This document shows, in pieces, positions 26,446-35,004 of a stretch of 64,000 nucleotides of DNA. The position numbers were made by a program, and so were the translations under genes. Numbering within the stretch: position 1 is the first letter of the stretch; each line of letters opens with the position of its first letter. The DNA lies in the NCBI GenBank assembly GCA_016715405.1, contig JADKAE010000003.1, positions 1 to 64,000 on the forward strand, written 5' to 3'. Source of the stretch: Saprospiraceae bacterium (lineage in GTDB: Bacteria > Bacteroidota > Bacteroidia > Chitinophagales > Saprospiraceae). The notes under the pieces are model-generated. The model was not told the origin of the DNA. It ran no database searches and saw nothing but the letters and a program-made list of their open reading frames with translations.

Positions 26446-27039
26446 TTACGAGCCTTCTTTTCTGCGGTTGATTTCGTCCCTGATCTGTACGGCGCGCTCG
26501 TAGTCTTCCTCCGCCAATACATCCTGCAGCAATTTGTTGAGGGCTTCTACAGAATAAGTTGACAAAGAGGTGTGGGTTTCCGGTACTTCTTCTCCCATCT
26601 CAAAGCCTTCTTCGTCGTCTTCCTCCGTATCCTCCATAGACATGCCGGCGGCGTCGAGGATGAATTCGTAAGTGTATATCGGGCAGCCGGCACGCACGGC
26701 CAAAGCTATCGCATCGGAGGTACGGGAATCTATTTCGTAAATCTCCCCGTCTTTGATGCAAACGAGGCGCGAAAAAAATATGCCGTCCAACAAGTTATTG
26801 ATAATCACTTCTTTGACCTGTGCATTAAAGGTATCCAGCACATTTTTCAGCAAATCGTGTGTGAGGGGCCGGTTGGGCGTCATACGCTCGAGTGCCACCG
26901 CAATAGACTGGGCCTCAAAGCTTCCGATCACTACTGGCAACTTTCTCCCGCCGTCTTCCTCGCTCAGCAGGATTACGTAGTTGTGCGACTGGGATACACT
27001 GGGGGAAAGTGCCACTATATTTAATAATATTTTCTTCAT
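26446..27039 (-). CDS. Bifunctional nuclease (DUF151) with C-terminal UVR domain
   Basis: A 197-residue protein with a DUF151 bifunctional-nuclease domain (LPVVIGSFEAQSIAVALE, RPLTHDLLKNVLDTF, IDSRTSDAIALAVRAGCPIY) and a C-terminal UvrB/UvrC-like coiled coil (LNKLLQDVLAEEDYERAVQIRDEINRR). An acidic linker (EDTEEDDEEGFE) joins them. The family is named for nuclease activity, but its role in Bacteroidota is not clear. It leads into hscB. A promoter candidate lies ~95 bases upstream. Confidence 0.85.
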   Translation of the reverse strand: MKKILLNIVALSPSVSQSHNYVILLSEEDGGRKLPVVIGSFEAQSIAVALERMTPNRPLTHDLLKNVLDTFNAQVKEVIINNLLDGIFFSRLVCIKDGEIYEIDSRTSDAIALAVRAGCPIYTYEFILDAAGMSMEDTEEDDEEGFEMGEEVPETHTSLSTYSVEALNKLLQDVLAEEDYERAVQIRDEINRRKEGS

Positions 27040-27134
27040 CGCGTTTCATTGAAATTATTCAGCCTTCCGGCCGGCGCCGAATTCCAAAGTTAGTGGAATT
27101 TCTCCTTTTTTCAAGGCGCCGTTTCAAAAGCGCG

Positions 27135-27142
27135 CAAAGATA
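27135..27142 (-). promoter_or_regulatory. -7 promoter element for the DUF151-hscB pair
   Basis: TATCTTTG on the minus strand fits TAnnTTTG, with no heptamer arms around it. This shows the motif also works outside the repeat. Confidence 0.55.
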
Positions 27143-27154
27143 ATAAATCCAGAG

Positions 27155-27256
27155 GAATGTTTAGTAGGGTTTAGTAAGGTTTAGTGCATTCGCAGTTTAG
27201 CGATAGGGTTTAGTTCACCCCCTCACCCCCTCTCCCCCTCACCCCCTCTCCCCTAC
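27155..27256. repeat. GGGTTTAG array and CTCACCCC array, back to back
   Basis: 27155-27210 holds GGGTTTAG-type units, pointing outward from the DUF151 gene. 27212-27256 holds CACCCCCTCTCCC units, G-rich when read outward from the anti-sigma gene. Two families thus tag the two ends of one intergenic space. Confidence 0.8.
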
Positions 27257-27623
27257 TCGGTACCAGCTTTTGCCCTACCCGGCCTTCAGCGATAGCGGCT
27301 GATTGGCCCTGTTCAAACCGGCGGGATAAGGCCAGGGCTTCGAGCGCCTCCTCATTCACTTCATTGCGATCGAGCGTTTCGATCTGGTAGGCAGTGGCAT
27401 GGCCGCGATCGGTAAACATAGACAGCAGGGCGGCCAGCAACACGATACCGCCTACGGCGGCAGCCACGGCAAATTGCCGGATACTCAGCATGCGGCTGCG
27501 CTTCCGGTGCCGGTCGAGGCGCGCCTCCAGGCGCTGCCACGATTGGCGCGAAGGCGTTTCTTCCAGCTTATGCGCATTATCCCTGAATAAATCGAACAAT
27601 GTATTTTGACGCTTCATGGCCAT
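27210..27623 (-). CDS. Small membrane protein, putative anti-sigma factor
   Basis: The ~137-residue protein has an N-terminal charged helical part (SRQSWQRLEARLDRHRKR, like the first sigma module's partner), one membrane helix (FAVAAAVGGIVLLAALLSMF, about residues 51-70) and a short outer part. It follows the ECF sigma gene on the same strand. The anti-sigma role is inferred from context and shape. The last ~15 residues (SRGEGVRGRGGEGVN) are translated G-rich and GTTTAG repeat, so the native stop is probably earlier or lost. Confidence 0.6.
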   Translation of the reverse strand: MAMKRQNTLFDLFRDNAHKLEETPSRQSWQRLEARLDRHRKRSRMLSIRQFAVAAAVGGIVLLAALLSMFTDRGHATAYQIETLDRNEVNEEALEALALSRRFEQGQSAAIAEGRVGQKLVPSRGEGVRGRGGEGVN

Positions 27624-27642
27624 TATTTATTTATAAAAAATC

Positions 27643-27702
27643 AAAAGTCGTATAGTCGTAAAGTCGTAAAGTCGTATAGTCGTATAGTCGTATAGTCGCC
27701 CT
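27643..27702. repeat. AGTCGTAT octamer array
   Basis: About seven clean 8-base units between the sigma and anti-sigma genes. Outward from the sigma gene's 3' end it reads CGACTATACGACT, as in the array at 38592. Confidence 0.85.
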
Positions 27703-28223
27703 CACTCACTCCCCAGCATCTCCCGCAGCCGTTTTTTGGCCAGTATCAATTGCGATTTCGACGTATTAATACTGATGCCCATCAGTTCCGCAATTTCGCG
27801 GTGTTTATAACCTTCCAATACATACAGGTTAAAAACCGTGCGATAGCCCATAGGCAATTGATCGAGCAGGCAAAGGATCTCACCGGCGGCCAGTTCCTCG
27901 TGTACCGAAGGGGTGATGCGCAGACCGGCGGCCGTCTCTACCTCCACGTGGTTCAACAAATGGTGATTGCGGCGAAGAAACATCAGCGATTCGTTGACCA
28001 CAATACGCCTGATCCAGCCTTCAAAACTGCCTTCGCCCTTAAACTGGTGTAAATTGGTGAATACCTTGAAAAACGCCTCGATAAGCACATCTTCGGCGTC
28101 TTGCGGCGCCTTCAAATAGCGCTTGCATACCCCGAGCATCGCGGGCGCGAAGTGATCATACAAAGCCTGTTGGGCCTTGCGATCCTCTTGCAGGCAAGCA
28201 GTTATGAGCGCTTTTTCATTCAC
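27702..28223 (-). CDS. ECF RNA polymerase sigma factor
   Basis: A 173-residue ECF sigma factor. Region 2 shows LYDHFAPAMLGVCKRYLKAPQDAEDVLIEAFFKVF and EGWIRRIVVNESLMFLRR. Region 4 shows LDQLPMGYRTVFNLYVLEGYKHREIAELM with recognition helix SINTSKSQLILAKKRLREML. It closely resembles the sigma factor at 5796 in region 4 and has the same kind of partner next to it, which suggests a duplicated module. Confidence 0.9.
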   Translation of the reverse strand: MNEKALITACLQEDRKAQQALYDHFAPAMLGVCKRYLKAPQDAEDVLIEAFFKVFTNLHQFKGEGSFEGWIRRIVVNESLMFLRRNHHLLNHVEVETAAGLRITPSVHEELAAGEILCLLDQLPMGYRTVFNLYVLEGYKHREIAELMGISINTSKSQLILAKKRLREMLGSE

Positions 28224-28320
28224 ACAGGTCGCTTTTTGTGTAAAGATGCATCATTAGGCGCGTTTGGCGTATTAAAGTGGGGGCACAACAAAAAAATGAG
28301 CGCCGCGTTTTCAATATCAC

Positions 28321-28328
28321 TATTTTTG
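28321..28328 (+). promoter_or_regulatory. -7 promoter element for lysA
   Basis: TATTTTTG fits TAnnTTTG, 35 bases before the ATG at 28363. Confidence 0.5.
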
Positions 28329-28362
28329 CGCACGATTTTATAAAATACAAAACAACCGGGTT

Positions 28363-29618
28363 ATGATGTGGTTGGACAACAACAAGTATGTACTCAGTGG
28401 CGGCATAGACCCGCTGGTTTTATGCGAAAAATACGACTGCCCCCTCTATGTATACGACGGCGCTATTATGCACGGCAGTACGAGCGCATGAAAAAGGCGT
28501 TTAATGTAAATCTCCTTCGCATCAATAACACCTGAAAAGCGCTGAGCAATATAAGCATTCTCAAAGTATTCAAAGAAATGGGCGCCGGCCTCGATACGGT
28601 GTCTATTCAAGAGGTATTGCTGGGACTAAAAGCCGGGTTCGAACCCCAGGATATCATTTATACCCCCAATTGCGTGGGTATAGAAGAAATCGGCATGGCG
28701 GTAGAACACGGGGTGCGCATCAATATCGACAATATCTCTATCCTCGAACAATTTGGGCAATTGTACCCGCATATCCCCATTTGTATCCGCATCAACCCGC
28801 ATATTATGGCGGGAGGCAACCGCAAAACTTCGGTGGGACATATCGATTCCAAATTCGGCATTTCTATTCACCAGATGCCCCATGTGCACCATGTGGTGGA
28901 AGCAACCGGACTAAAAGTGGAAGGCCTCCATATGCATACCGGCTCGGGTATCCTCGATTCAGAAGTGTTCCTGATCGGCGCCGAAATCCTTTTTAATATT
29001 GCCCGCGATTTCAAAGACCTCGACTATCTCGACTTTGGCAGCGGCTTTAAAGTGCCCTACAAAACCGACGATATTGAAACCGATATCGAAGAACTTGGCG
29101 AAAAAATCTCGGAACGCTTTAACACTTTTTGCCAGGATTACGGCCGCGACCTGTGCCTGATTTTCGAACCCGGCAAATTTCTGGTGAGCGAAGCCGGTTA
29201 TTTTTTTGCAAAAGTGAATGTGGTCAAGCAAACAACTTCTACCGTGTTCGCCGGCCTCGATTCCGGCCTCAACCACCTGATTCGCCCCATGTTTTACGAC
29301 GCCTATCACGAAATTATCAATGTGTCGAAACCCATGGGCAAACCCCGCTTTTATACGGTAGTGGGTTATATCTGCGAAACCGATACGTTTGGCGCCAACC
29401 GCCGCATCGCCGAAATCAATGAAGGCGATATCGTCTGCCTGCAACACGCCGGCGCTTATTGCGCCACGATGGCCTCCAATTACAATTCGCGATTCCGCCC
29501 CGCTGAGGTACTTGTACACAATGGCAAGGATTATCTCATCCGCCGCCGCGAAACGATGGATGACATCCTCCGCAATCAAGTGGAAATAGACGCGTTTTCC
29601 GGGGAAGTAACTGTTTGA
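28363..29618 (+). CDS. lysA: Diaminopimelate decarboxylase (frameshift and in-frame TGA)
   Basis: The pieces form a ~418-residue fold-III PLP decarboxylase that makes lysine from meso-diaminopimelate. The N-terminus MMWLDNNKYVLSGGIDPLVLCEKYDCPLYVYDGA begins at 28363. The rest runs in another frame from QYERMKKAFNV on, with a shift near 28467. The PLP-lysine segment reads INNT*KALSNISILK, where TGA at 28533-28535 stands where relatives I recall have a small residue or Cys (TGC). After it come MGAGLDTVSIQEV, HMHTGSGI, EPGKFLVSEAG and CETDTFG (PLP and substrate residues), all intact. The stop TGA is the first bases of a TGATGTGC array. Confidence 0.85.
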
Positions 29619-29836
29619 TGTGCTAATGGGTTGATGTGCTGATGTGCTGATTTCATTATTTATTTTAAAATACACACTTTTAATAATATAATTACCAGCA
29701 CATCAGCACATTAGCAAATCAGCACATCAACCAGCACATCAGCACATCAACAGATCAACCAGCACATCAGCACATTAGCAAATCAGCACATCAACCAGCA
29801 CATCAGCAAATCAGCAAATCAGCACATCAGCACATC
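29617..29836. repeat. TGATGTGC / ATCAGCAC octamer inverted array
   Basis: TGATGTGC units (29617-29655) begin at the lysA stop codon. After an AT-rich loop (29656-29693), ATCAGCAC units run to 29836, just before the valS promoter. Some units vary (ATCAACCAGC, ATTAGCAA). Confidence 0.9.
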
Positions 29837-29847
29837 ACAAACCTTTA

Positions 29848-29855
29848 TATCTTTG
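29848..29855 (+). promoter_or_regulatory. -7 promoter element for valS
   Basis: TATCTTTG followed by CCCC, 31 bases before the ATG. In this case the array lies upstream of the promoter and not in the leader. Confidence 0.65.
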
Positions 29856-29885
29856 CCCCTCCATAGCATTTAATCCGTACGCATC

Positions 29886-32567
29886 ATGACGCTTTCTACG
29901 CGCTACAATCCGCAGGAGACAGAACAACGGTGGTACCAGCACTGGCTGGACAACAACTATTTCCATTCCGTGCCCGACGACCGCGAGCCGTTTACCATTG
30001 TCATTCCGCCGCCTAATGTAACCGGCGTATTGCACATGGGCCATATGCTCAACAATACGATCCAGGATATTCTCATCCGCAAGGCGCGCCTCGACGGCAA
30101 AAACGCCTGCTGGGTGCCCGGCACCGACCACGCCTCTATCGCCACCGAAGCCAAAGTGGTACAATGGCTGCGCAAAGAAAAAAACCTGCGCAAAGTTGAT
30201 ATCACGCGCGACCAATTTATGGAATACGCCTACCAGTGGAAAGATAAATACGGCGGCATCATCCTGCAACAATTGCGCAGATTGGGCGCTTCGTGCGACT
30301 GGAACCGCACGGCGTTTACTATGGACCCCGGTTATTACAGCGACGTGATCCGCGTTTTTGTCGATCTCTACCAGAAAGACAAATTGTATCGCGGGCTGCG
30401 CATGGTGAACTGGGACCCCGAAGCCAAAACCGTGCTTTCTAATGAAGAAGTAATTTATAAAGAAGAACAATCGCAATTTTATCATATCAGATATAAAGGC
30501 GAGGATGGCAGCGAGGGCGTAGTAATAGCCACCCAACGCCCGGAAACTATCTTTGCCGACGTGGCCATCGCCGTCCACCCCAAAGACGAACGCTACCAGT
30601 CGCTGGTAGGCAAAAACGTACTTATCCCGCTGATCAACAGGGCTATACCCGTTATCGCCGACGAATACGTGGATATCGCTTTCGGCACCGGCGCCCTCAA
30701 GATCACCCCCGCCCACGACCCCAACGACTACGAAATAGGCCTGCGCCACAACCTGCCTGTCATCGATACTATCGCCGACGACGGGCGCATCAGCGAAGCC
30801 TGTACGTACGAGCCTATCGTAGGCCTCGACCGCTTCGACGCCCGCAAACACATGAAACCGGCGCTGGAGGAAAGCGGCTGCCTGGTAAAAATAGAAGACT
30901 ATACCACCAATATAGGCCGCTCGGAACGCACCAATGCCGTTGTAGAACCCAAATTGTCGCTCCAGTGGTTTGTCAATATGACGAGCCTGCGCGAACCCGC
31001 CCTGAAAGCCGTTGCAGAAGAAGAAATCAAATTTTATCCGCCCAGCTTCCAAAACCTGTACCGCAACTGGATGGAAAACCTGCGCGACTGGTGTATTTCG
31101 CGCCAGTTGTGGTGGGGCCACCGCATTCCGGCCTGGTATCTCAAATCGGAAGCGTTTAACAAAGAAACCTATATTTTCGTAGCGGCAAGTGCCGAAGAAG
31201 CCCTCGAGATAGCCCGCCAACAAACGGGCAATGCCGCGCTGACCCTCGACGACCTGCGCCAGGACGAAGACGTGCTCGATACGTGGGCTTCCTCCTGGCT
31301 ATGGCCTATCAGCGTATTCGACGGGTTTAACCAACCCGACGGCGAGATCAAATACTACTACCCCACTTCCCTGCTCGTGACGGGCTGGGATATTATCTTT
31401 TTCTGGGTAGCCCGCATGATTATGGCCGGCTATGAGTTCAAGGGGCAGCGACCTTTTAATGCCGTATATTTTACCGGCATGGTGCGCGACAAACAGCGCC
31501 GCAAGATGAGCAAGTCGCTCGGCAATTCTCCCGACGCCCTGCAACTCATCGACGACTACGGCGCCGACGGCGTGCGCTACGGCCTCTTGTCGAGCAGCCC
31601 CGCCGGCGGCGACCTGCTTTTTGACGACAAGCTCTGCGAAACCGGCCGCAATTTCTGCAACAAACTCTGGAACGCCCTGCGACTGGTCAAAGGCTGGGAA
31701 ATAGCCCCGCAAGCCGTCGATTCCGCCACCGCTGTCAATAACCAACTGGCCGCCGACTGGCTGCACCAAAAACTGCAATCGGTTATCTCACAACTCGACG
31801 AGTTATTAGCCGATTACCGCCTCTCGGAAGCCCTGATGCTGCTTTATAAGTTCATCTGGGATGACTTCTGTTCCTGGTACCTCGAAATGATCAAACCCGG
31901 CTTCGGCCAGCCTATCGATCAAACTACTTATGACCGCACGCTCGATGCTTTTGAAGTGATGACGACCTTATTGCATCCCTTCATGCCTTTTGTCACCGAA
32001 GAAATCTGGCACCAGCTGCGCGACCGCCTCGAAGGCGAAGATTGTATTGCGGGCCACTGGCCGGCGGCAACCGTATCGGATGCGGCTTTGATCAATAAAG
32101 TAGAAGAAGCCAAGTCGGTGGTGTCCTCTATACGCGAGATACGCAACAACAAAGGCATCAAAATCAAAGACCAGCTCAGCGTTTTTGTGCAGGATACGCC
32201 CGCAGCGCAAGCTCTTTTGGGCACGCCCGGTATCAGAGAAATGATCACCAAAATGGCCAACCTCGAAAAGCTGGAGACCAGTACGGGCGAGGTAACCAAC
32301 AGTGTATCTTTTCTGGCCGGCGCCGAGAAGTTTTTTGTCGTCCTCAACCAGCAAATCGACCATACCGAAGAACGCGAACGATTGCTGAAAGAACTGGCCT
32401 ACCACCAGGGATTTGTCAATAGCGTAGAGAAAAAGCTGAGCAACGAACGCTTTGTAAATAGCGCTCCCGCTAACGTAGTGGAGATGGAACGCAAAAAACT
32501 GGCCGACGGACAAGCCAAGGTAAAAAACCTGGAAGAAGCGCTGGCGCAGTTAGGGCTTAGCAGTTAG
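29886..32567 (+). CDS. valS: Valyl-tRNA synthetase
   Basis: An 893-residue class I synthetase that charges tRNA-Val. The HIGH-type motif is in PPNVTGVLHMGHM (about residues 39-51), the editing domain covers roughly 190-350 (ATQRPETIFADVAIAVHP, GTGALKITPAHDPNDYEIG), and the KMSKS loop is RKMSKSLGN (about 540). The anticodon-binding domain and the C-terminal coiled coil (KKLADGQAKVKNLEEALAQL) that ValRS uses to grip tRNA are complete. The stop TAG lies inside a GTTAGGGCTTAG repeat, so the last three residues are repeat-encoded. Confidence 0.97.
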   Translation: MTLSTRYNPQETEQRWYQHWLDNNYFHSVPDDREPFTIVIPPPNVTGVLHMGHMLNNTIQDILIRKARLDGKNACWVPGTDHASIATEAKVVQWLRKEKNLRKVDITRDQFMEYAYQWKDKYGGIILQQLRRLGASCDWNRTAFTMDPGYYSDVIRVFVDLYQKDKLYRGLRMVNWDPEAKTVLSNEEVIYKEEQSQFYHIRYKGEDGSEGVVIATQRPETIFADVAIAVHPKDERYQSLVGKNVLIPLINRAIPVIADEYVDIAFGTGALKITPAHDPNDYEIGLRHNLPVIDTIADDGRISEACTYEPIVGLDRFDARKHMKPALEESGCLVKIEDYTTNIGRSERTNAVVEPKLSLQWFVNMTSLREPALKAVAEEEIKFYPPSFQNLYRNWMENLRDWCISRQLWWGHRIPAWYLKSEAFNKETYIFVAASAEEALEIARQQTGNAALTLDDLRQDEDVLDTWASSWLWPISVFDGFNQPDGEIKYYYPTSLLVTGWDIIFFWVARMIMAGYEFKGQRPFNAVYFTGMVRDKQRRKMSKSLGNSPDALQLIDDYGADGVRYGLLSSSPAGGDLLFDDKLCETGRNFCNKLWNALRLVKGWEIAPQAVDSATAVNNQLAADWLHQKLQSVISQLDELLADYRLSEALMLLYKFIWDDFCSWYLEMIKPGFGQPIDQTTYDRTLDAFEVMTTLLHPFMPFVTEEIWHQLRDRLEGEDCIAGHWPAATVSDAALINKVEEAKSVVSSIREIRNNKGIKIKDQLSVFVQDTPAAQALLGTPGIREMITKMANLEKLETSTGEVTNSVSFLAGAEKFFVVLNQQIDHTEERERLLKELAYHQGFVNSVEKKLSNERFVNSAPANVVEMERKKLADGQAKVKNLEEALAQLGLSS

Positions 32568-32637
32568 GGCTCAGGGCTTAGCGGTTAGGCTAAAGCCAAG
32601 CCCCCTAAGCCCTAAGCCCTAAGCCCTAAGCCCTAAT
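32553..32637. repeat. GGGCTTAG / CCCTAAGC heptamer inverted array
   Basis: GGGCTTAG units after valS face CCTAAGC units that run to the stop of the convergent deaminase. The same telomere-like heptamer occurs at 3410-3436 and 54668-54738. Confidence 0.85.
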
Positions 32638-33108
32638 ACCCCACCCTATCCTCCTTCGCCTTCCACTCCTCGAAAAGGCGCAGCGCGTCTTCGCGACGTA
32701 GCTGCGTCATAGGTATTTTGCGATCGTTGATATCGGCCTGGATTTCTCATAAATAAAACTATCGTCGAACCCGGCCTGGGAAGCATCGTGGCGGGTGCAG
32801 GCATAAAACACGTGGCTTGGGCGCGCCCAATAGATAGCGCCCAAGCACATAGGGCAGGGTTCGCACGAAGTAAACAACAGACAATCATCAAGTTGGAAAG
32901 AATTGAGATGGCGACAGGCATCCCTGATAGCCACAATTTCAGCGTGTGCGGTGGGGTCGTTGGACGACGTGACCTGGTTGTTGCCCCGACCGATAATTTG
33001 TCCATCCTTGATCACCAGAGCGCCGAATGGGCCACCCTGGTTGCGCAACATGCCCTCGCGGGCCAGTTGAATTGCGCTAAGCATAAACCCTGTCTTAGCA
33101 TCCTCCAT
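32633..33108 (-). CDS. Guanine/adenosine deaminase of the CMP/dCMP deaminase fold (frameshift)
   Basis: The ~158-residue protein carries the zinc motifs HAEIVAIRDA (catalytic His and Glu) and SCEPCPMC (two Cys ligands). GGPFGALVIKDGQIIGRGNN and the AGFDDSFIYE stretch resemble guanine deaminases of the GuaD type more than TadA. In the given frame it ends in SRPISTIAKYL. Shifting near 32745 gives EIQADINDRKIPMTQLRRED and a WKAKED tail, which fits the family, and a stop TAG at 32633-32635 inside the CCTAAG array. Function: purine deamination. Guanine versus adenosine specificity is not settled. Confidence 0.8.
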
Positions 33109-33140
33109 AATTCATCGTTTTATACCAGGTTCAAGTACAA

Positions 33141-33175
33141 ACAAAAGAGCCATCTTTTCGGGATGGCTCTTTTTG
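33141..33175. terminator. Strong hairpin terminator
   Basis: A 12-base stem AAAAGAGCCATC/GATGGCTCTTTT with a seven-base loop. It is A/T-flanked on both sides, so it can work in either direction. It lies one base from the 3' end of the gene at 33176 on the minus strand. Confidence 0.8.
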
Positions 33176-33544
33176 TTAAGAGATGGCTGTCAATTTTCTG
33201 AGTATAAGACTTCGGTAGGTATACCAGTACAACGACATTTCTTGCCGGTTTTTAGGCTTGTCAACTGTGTCGTCGTTTACATAATGTGCCAGAATACCAA
33301 GTGTTGCGTTCGTGGGATTAATCTTCTGCGGTGTTTCATCGAGTACGGCTTTCACGTATGCGCTTAGTGTTTTGTAGCTCAGCATTTCTCCGGTACATTC
33401 GTAGATAAGCCAGCTAAGGCTTACGGCTTTACTGTAGTGGAGGGGGGTCAATTTTTCGCAAAACGCCTTGTCGTGCACCTTGGCCAACAAGTCGGCGAAG
33501 ACTAGGTAATCATGATGACGCATCATAACATGGATTTGGGTCAT
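33176..33544 (-). CDS. Small protein of unknown function
   Basis: A 122-residue soluble protein, no signal peptide and no membrane segment. I recognise no domain. It is mostly helical in look (DYLVFADLLAKVHDKAFCEKL, YVKAVLDETPQKINPTNATLGIL). The real terminator after it and normal composition support a genuine gene. No functional clue comes from its neighbours. Confidence 0.6.
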   Translation of the reverse strand: MTQIHVMMRHHDYLVFADLLAKVHDKAFCEKLTPLHYSKAVSLSWLIYECTGEMLSYKTLSAYVKAVLDETPQKINPTNATLGILAHYVNDDTVDKPKNRQEMSLYWYTYRSLILRKLTAIS

Positions 33545-33686
33545 TCGTTAATACTACTAAGCCCTCTCAAATTACAAAAAATTTTGATTTCCAGCAGATT
33601 TCCAACAGGTTTCCAGTACAATTCCTACATATAGCGACTAATTAGTATAGCTTTCGCCCAATTTCCACACTAAAAAAACTGATCGA

Positions 33687-34962
33687 ATGAAAAACTTGTT
33701 ACGCTTGATTCCCATATTTGGCCTGGTGCTGATACTGGCATTTTGTGCCGGTTCTGCTTTTGGACAAGGTAATTCCGGCTCCAATCCGGAATTTGTGTTG
33801 TTCAAATATTACAACTCTTTCCCCGGGTCGATACTCCCCATTACCAACGTATACGATTCGCTGGGTACGATTTACTTCAAAGCCAAGCCGATTAACGGCT
33901 CGCCGTTCCGCACAGGGGTATCCATTCAATCGCTTTTTGAAGGCCCCACCACTGTCGATAGTCTCAATGCTACCCTGGTATTCCGCACGGGCGCCGTCAA
34001 ACAGCGCAATCGCATGGCCATCACCTCGCAAGGGTTGGTAGGTATCGGTACCCTCACCCCGCAGTTCAACCTGCACACCGTGGGCAACACCCATACCACG
34101 GAGAATTCTGGGGTCGCATCCACTTTGACAAAACCAACTTAGCGATGATGCGCCCAATACGTACATTGATGAGTCGTATTTTGAACTCAAACGGCGCTCG
34201 GTGCTCAGCGTACCGGGAATGGGTTTGACGAAAGAATATGGCGGCTTGCTTACGCTCGGCCCTGGAGAAGATAGTTACGACCACCAGCTTTTCTTTGGTG
34301 AAGACGGCATCTATACCCGCCGGGACGAAGGCAATGACCCGAGTTGGAGCGAGCCCTGGTACAAAATGCTCACCGGTGAAGATATCAACGGCGATCCCAA
34401 CTATATCGCCAAATTTACCGGCCCTCACTCTTTGGGTAACAGCCAGTTGTGGAATGACGGTGTGCAGGTAGGCATCGGTACCGCCGCACCGACAGCCGGT
34501 TATTTCCTCGACATCAACGGCAATACCCGGGTAGGCGGCAATTTCTTCGGCACAGGTACGGGGCATTTCGGTGGGAAAGTTACCATCGGCACTATCAATA
34601 CGCCGGCCATGTTGGGCGTAGTAAATACCTCAGCCTATAACCTGTATGTAGAAGGCGGCATTCTTACCGAAGAAGTGCTGGTGCGCACCGGCTGGGCTGA
34701 TTATGTTTTTAATAAAAATTACCACTTAAATAGCCTGGACCAAGTGGCCCAACATATCGAACAAAAAGGCCACCTGCCCGGCATGCCATCGGCAGCCCAG
34801 GTAGAACAGGAAGGCCTCAAACTGGCCGAAAACGCCGTTAATCAGCAGGTAAAGATCGAAGAGCTCTTCTTGTACCTGATACAGATGGACAAAGAGGTTA
34901 AAGCGCTGAAGGCTGAAAATGCCGAGCTCAGAGAAAAAGTAACTCAATTGGAAAAGCGATAA
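33687..34962 (+). CDS. Secreted tail-fibre-like protein with endosialidase-chaperone-type C-terminus (frameshifts)
   Basis: The joined ~425-residue protein starts with a signal peptide (MKNLLRLIPIFGLVLILAFC...AFG). Repeated GIGT-P motifs (GLVGIGTLTPQFNLHTVG, VQVGIGTAAPTAGYFLDINGNTRVGG) are typical of Bacteroidota surface proteins built like tail fibres. The C-terminus YVFNKNYHLNSLDQVAQHIE...KGHLPGMPSAAQV...KIEELFLYLIQM followed by a coiled coil is a well-known conserved ending of such proteins. Two shifts near 34105 and 34143 break the frame; GRIHFDKTNL and SDDAPNTYIDE are recovered between. Role: probable surface or structural protein. Confidence 0.75.
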
Positions 34963-35004
34963 GCGAAGCCCGATTTTTTCACATTCACCAAACACCTGAA
35001 TGAA

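Noticed and set aside
28533..28535. Selenocysteine at the lysA TGA
   Set aside because: No SECIS-like structure was recognised, the family is not a selenoprotein family, and the same gene also has a frameshift, so an error or mutation is more likely.
29835..31223. 462-codon open frame opposite valS
   Set aside because: ValS is complete on the other strand; the antisense frame has no domain.
32553..32637. Telomere-like CCCTAAG repeats as a replicon end
   Set aside because: They lie between two ordinary genes and occur in inverted form at three internal sites.
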